This document shows positions 61,183 through 64,000 of a stretch of 64,000 nt of DNA, piece after piece. Origin of the DNA: Paenibacillus macquariensis (GTDB lineage: Bacteria; Bacillota; Bacilli; Paenibacillales; Paenibacillaceae). Each line of letters opens with the position of its first letter. Position 1 is the stretch's first letter. The stretch is from NCBI RefSeq assembly GCF_900156375.1, contig NZ_FTNK01000015.1, forward strand, positions 1 through 64,000. The letters are read 5' to 3'. The notes under the pieces are model-generated. The model was not told the origin of the DNA. It saw only the letters and a list, made by a program, of their open reading frames with translations, and did no database searches. The translations under genes were made by a program, and so were the position numbers.

Positions 61183-62906
61183 GCGCTTTCCTCCTCTGAC
61201 AACTGTGAGGATACAATCTCACGATATACATCGCAGGTAGCCATCAACTCTCGGTGTTTACCTATTCCGACGATACCACCATCATCCAACACAATAATTC
61301 GATCCGCGTCCATTACTGTACTTACTCTTTGAGCTACTAGAAGCACGGTGGCATTCGCAGTAACCTCTTTCATTGCTGCACGTAGTTTGGAATCCGTCTT
61401 GAAATCAAGGGCTGAGAAACTATCATCAAATACATAGACTTCAGGGTCTCTAACCAATGCACGAGCAATGGAAAGTCTCTGTTTCTGTCCGCCAGAGATA
61501 TTACTACCTCCTTGTGCGATGTCAGACTCAAATCCGTCTTTCATATTCGATATAAATTCAGTGGCTTGTGCTATTTCAGCAGCACGCTGGATTTCTTCAT
61601 CACTGGCATCTTCCTTACCATAACGAATATTCTCAGAAATGGTCCCTGTGAAGAGTACTGATTTCTGTGGAACAAAGCCAATCTTCCCTCTTAATTGTTC
61701 CTGTGTTAGCTCTCGTACATCCACACCATCGATAAGTACTCTTCCGCTTCCTACATCGTAGAAACGCGGGATGAGACTAAGAAGCGTTGATTTCCCTGAT
61801 CCCGTTCCTCCAATAATTGCGGTTGTCTCACCCGGGCTTGCATCAAAGGAAATATTTGAGATCGCTGGTTGTTCTGCGCCAGGATAATAGAAGCTAACAT
61901 CCTCAAATGTGAGGTAACCCCGCTTACCATTATCTTGTCTAGGTTGTGCTGGATCATTAATTTCCGGCACCATGTTCAATACCTCATTAATGCGGGTTGC
62001 TGAAGCAGAAGCTCTTGGAACGATAACAAAAATAACAGAAACCATAATAAGTGAGAACATAATTTGTGCGGCGTATTGAATAAATGCCATTAATGAACCT
62101 ACTTGCATATCACCATTACTTATACGAATTCCACCGAACCAGACAATGGCTATCGTTGCGAAGTTCATAACAAGCATCATGATCGGCATCATCGCTGCCA
62201 TAATTTTATTAACTTTAATAGCCGTGTTAGTTAAGTCTACATTGGCATCATTGAAGCGCTTGGTCTCATGCTCTGTACGATTGAATGAGCGAATTACTCG
62301 CATTCCCGTAAGGTTCTCACGTAAGACACGGTTCAATGTATCTAACTTCACCTGCATGGCTTTAAACAGCGGGAGTCCCTTAAGCGCTATAATCGCAATA
62401 GCACCAACAAGTACAGGAATAACAACAACAATAACTAGTGATAATTTGGCATCTTTATTTACGGCCATAACGATACCACCAATACACATCATCGGAGCGC
62501 TTATCATCATGCGAAGTAGCATAATTAGCACCTGTTGAACTTGGTTAATATCATTCGTGGTACGGGTAATTAATGAGGCTGTGCCAATCTTATCGAACTC
62601 CTGTAGTGAGAAATTCTGCACATGATTGAACATCTTACTCCGTAATCGTTGACCGAATCCTACAGCAACACGGGAGGAGAAATAGCTCGCTCCTATAGAG
62701 CATATAGCTCCTATACCCGCAATCAGTAACATGATTCCACCTATTTGCCAAATGTACGGAATATCACCTTCCACAATTCCTTTATCTACAATATCCGCCA
62801 TCAATGTAGGTAGATATAGATCCGATAAAGATTGTATAAATACCAAAATGAGGACAAATGCGATTGCAAGACGATAAGGTCTCAAATTTTTAAATAATTT
62901 CAACAT
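61179..62906 (-). CDS. Heterodimeric ABC exporter, degenerate half (TMD-NBD)
   Basis: Half-transporter of 575 aa: six helices then an ABC domain. Walker A is GGTGSGKST and the signature is NISGGQKQ, but the Walker B Glu is replaced by Asp495 (VFDDSFSALD) and the switch His by Gln526 (LLVAQRVST). These are the hallmark changes of the non-hydrolysing site in heterodimeric exporters. It lies 3 bp after the marR stop, so marR and both halves form one operon. Confidence 0.91.
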   Translation of the reverse strand: MLKLFKNLRPYRLAIAFVLILVFIQSLSDLYLPTLMADIVDKGIVEGDIPYIWQIGGIMLLIAGIGAICSIGASYFSSRVAVGFGQRLRSKMFNHVQNFSLQEFDKIGTASLITRTTNDINQVQQVLIMLLRMMISAPMMCIGGIVMAVNKDAKLSLVIVVVIPVLVGAIAIIALKGLPLFKAMQVKLDTLNRVLRENLTGMRVIRSFNRTEHETKRFNDANVDLTNTAIKVNKIMAAMMPIMMLVMNFATIAIVWFGGIRISNGDMQVGSLMAFIQYAAQIMFSLIMVSVIFVIVPRASASATRINEVLNMVPEINDPAQPRQDNGKRGYLTFEDVSFYYPGAEQPAISNISFDASPGETTAIIGGTGSGKSTLLSLIPRFYDVGSGRVLIDGVDVRELTQEQLRGKIGFVPQKSVLFTGTISENIRYGKEDASDEEIQRAAEIAQATEFISNMKDGFESDIAQGGSNISGGQKQRLSIARALVRDPEVYVFDDSFSALDFKTDSKLRAAMKEVTANATVLLVAQRVSTVMDADRIIVLDDGGIVGIGKHRELMATCDVYREIVSSQLSEEESA

Positions 62907-62909
62907 ATG

Positions 62910-63374
62910 TTATTCATCCCCACTTTCAGTCTGACGCGAGTTTACTTGCTCATAGTATTGACATGCTTTAATGAGTAAATCTGCCAGTTGGTTACTTTCT
63001 TCTTCCCCTAAATATTGAATCAATCCACTGAAAGAAGCCTCTGTTAGCGATAATGCCTCTTGAATAATTTCTTCCCCTTTACCACTTAACTTAATACGAA
63101 CCGCTCTTCGATCTTCCTGATCCATTGTTCGTTCAATGAACCCCTTAGCATCCATTTCCTTAAGTAATTGGGTCACGGTTGGAGAAGTAACACCTAGAAT
63201 TTCACTAATTTCAGACACCCTTAACCCTGCGGTATTAGGATCTCTTCTCTTTTGTAAACAGAACATCAGCATTACTTCACTTGGTTTAACACCCTTAATC
63301 GCACTATGGCTATAGCTAGCTTTATTGAATCTCTTGAAAGCTATGAACAATTTCTCTGCATTTAATTTCTCCAT
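62910..63374 (-). CDS. MarR family transcriptional regulator
   Basis: Winged-helix repressor of 154 aa. LRVSEISEILGVTSPTVTQLLKEMDAKGFIERTMDQEDRRAVRIKL is a full MarR DNA-binding core with the DxRxxxI wing motif. First gene of the ABC exporter operon. The AAAGGAG site lies 14 nt before the ATG, which is long; no better start is visible. Probably represses its own operon through the palindrome at 63408-63426, released by a drug-like ligand. Confidence 0.9.
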   Translation of the reverse strand: MEKLNAEKLFIAFKRFNKASYSHSAIKGVKPSEVMLMFCLQKRRDPNTAGLRVSEISEILGVTSPTVTQLLKEMDAKGFIERTMDQEDRRAVRIKLSGKGEEIIQEALSLTEASFSGLIQYLGEEESNQLADLLIKACQYYEQVNSRQTESGDE

Positions 63375-63407
63375 GACGATAAGCGTTTCTCCTTTATTAA
63401 TTCAATT

Positions 63408-63455
63408 TAGTTAGGTTACCTATCTATTATAATTCCTTCCAAAAACATATGTCAA
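63408..63455 (-). promoter_or_regulatory. marR promoter and operator
   Basis: Minus-strand TTGACA (63455-63450) and TATAAT (63431-63426), 18 bp apart. TAGTTAGGT-T-ACCTATCTA (63408-63426, one mismatch) begins at the last base of the -10 and covers the start site, a typical MarR operator. Confidence 0.78.
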
Positions 63456-63496
63456 ATGTTGCATACGTTTTCAATTATGAATTTAATATGCACCCT

Positions 63497-64000
63497 TTAT
63501 TCTCCCTTATTATTCCAAATTCCCATGAGGATTTTTTGCGTGAACTGGATCCATTCTTGTGCGGCAAAAGACTGATACCGATCTTTGCGCCAAATCATGC
63601 CGAGTTGCCATGGAATCGATGGATTAACGAGAGGAACGATATGAATCCGCGACGCATCAACTTCACGACAAATGGTCTCAGGTAGAAGCGCGATACCCAA
63701 GTTGGCTGCTACCATCCCACTAATTAAGTCCCACTGCGAACTTTCATAGACGATATGTGGCTGGAACCCTGCACGAACACACTCAGAAATAATTCGATCA
63801 TGCAGCGCGAAATCTTCACTAAACAATACGAATAACTCATCTTCAAGTTCTGACAAGGACACGCTCTCTCTCTTCGCCAATGTATGTGTTGGGTGCACTA
63901 GTAGCTTTAGGTTCTCCTGTGCAAAAGAAAATGAATGAAATAACGCATCATTCGTTGGTAATACCGTCACACCAATATCTAGCAGTCCGCTCTCCACGTC
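63497..64000 (-). CDS. LysR family regulator, C-terminal part (runs off the window)
   Basis: The frame is open to the right edge; about 168 codons of the effector-binding domain are visible. GLLDIGVTVLP, LKLLVHPTHTLAKRESVSLSEL, FGIALLPE-like NLGIALLPETICREV and the C-terminal WQLGMIWRKDRYQSFAAQEW are typical of LysR proteins in the CynR/YwbI range. The N-terminal HTH lies outside. Its target is unknown. The apparent start at 63997 is an internal Val codon, not the real one. Confidence 0.85.
   Translation of the reverse strand, partial: DVESGLLDIGVTVLPTNDALFHSFSFAQENLKLLVHPTHTLAKRESVSLSELEDELFVLFSEDFALHDRIISECVRAGFQPHIVYESSQWDLISGMVAANLGIALLPETICREVDASRIHIVPLVNPSIPWQLGMIWRKDRYQSFAAQEWIQFTQKILMGIWNNKGE

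Overview
The window reads as chromosome of an endospore-forming, low-GC Gram-positive bacterium, most likely a Paenibacillus. The evidence is the purine-rich Shine-Dalgarno sequences (AGGAGG/GGAGG), frequent TTG and GTG starts, a GerA-type spore germinant-receptor operon, and many genes with recognisable Bacillus counterparts (ykkCD, yerO-swrC, helD, yhfW, yvgK-modAB). A glutaminyl-tRNA synthetase, absent from B. subtilis, fits Paenibacillus. I see no rRNA, tRNA, CRISPR array, prophage or intact insertion sequence. It is mostly housekeeping and accessory-metabolism chromosome with a few decayed patches.

Layout. 0-7 kb: a decayed left edge (possible recombinase tail), an ECF vitamin transporter operon, type 2 IPP isomerase (fni) with an abrupt internal GC shift, a five-unit tandem repeat, and cardiolipin synthase. 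6.7-12.9 kb: paired SMR exporters (ykkCD-like), a TetR regulator with an RND exporter (yerO-swrC-like), and a PfkB sugar kinase. 12.9-25.6 kb: a redox/molybdenum stretch with a TorD chaperone, MFS, GlnS, DUF2164, MOSC protein, GNAT, MFS, a molybdopterin oxidoreductase, a formate/nitrite channel and an NADH oxidase. Fnr-type palindromes (TGTGA-N6-TCACA) precede torD, the channel and the oxidase. 25.6-34.4 kb: HelD, an Eis-like acetyltransferase, an MFS remnant beside a TetR gene with an apparent CTG start, Fhs, glutathione peroxidase, DUF3243 and a CheY-like protein. 34.5-41.1 kb: a DEAD-box helicase with a long Gly/Arg/Ser repeat tail, UbiB kinase with a phasin-like partner, ThuA, an SDR behind a hexanucleotide microsatellite, and a HemD-like protein. 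41.2-45.3 kb: a germinant-receptor operon in A-C-D-B order, including a small D-subunit gene. 45.4-51.4 kb: membrane diguanylate cyclase, DUF2167 protein, MerR with a DHA2 exporter, and a Rieske flavoprotein. 51.5-54.1 kb: yvgK-modA-modB molybdate uptake without modC. 54.2-64 kb: nucleoside hydrolase, a 54-codon small gene, an MMPL exporter with a divergent TetR, a ferritin-like protein, MarR with a heterodimeric ABC exporter, and a LysR regulator running off the right end.

How the genes work together. Molybdate uptake (modAB), a bis-MGD oxidoreductase, its likely TorD-type chaperone and a formate/nitrite channel look like one functional set scattered over 40 kb. Fnr-like sites suggest oxygen or redox control of part of it. 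Five regulator/exporter pairs (yerO-swrC, TetR/MFS remnant, MerR-DHA2, TetR-MMPL, MarR-ABC) plus ykkCD make this an efflux-rich segment, and several have visible palindromic operators at their promoters.

No plainly new defence or biosynthetic system is evident. The strongest leads are the tandem double-hairpin repeat in the fni leader, the Fnr/molybdenum set, the decaying TetR/MFS locus with a CTG start, an orphan promoter with a terminal hairpin (possible sRNA), the 10-bp-phased ATAAC operator at modA, and the 54-codon gene at 55347. All functions are read from sequence and family knowledge; no database search was run.
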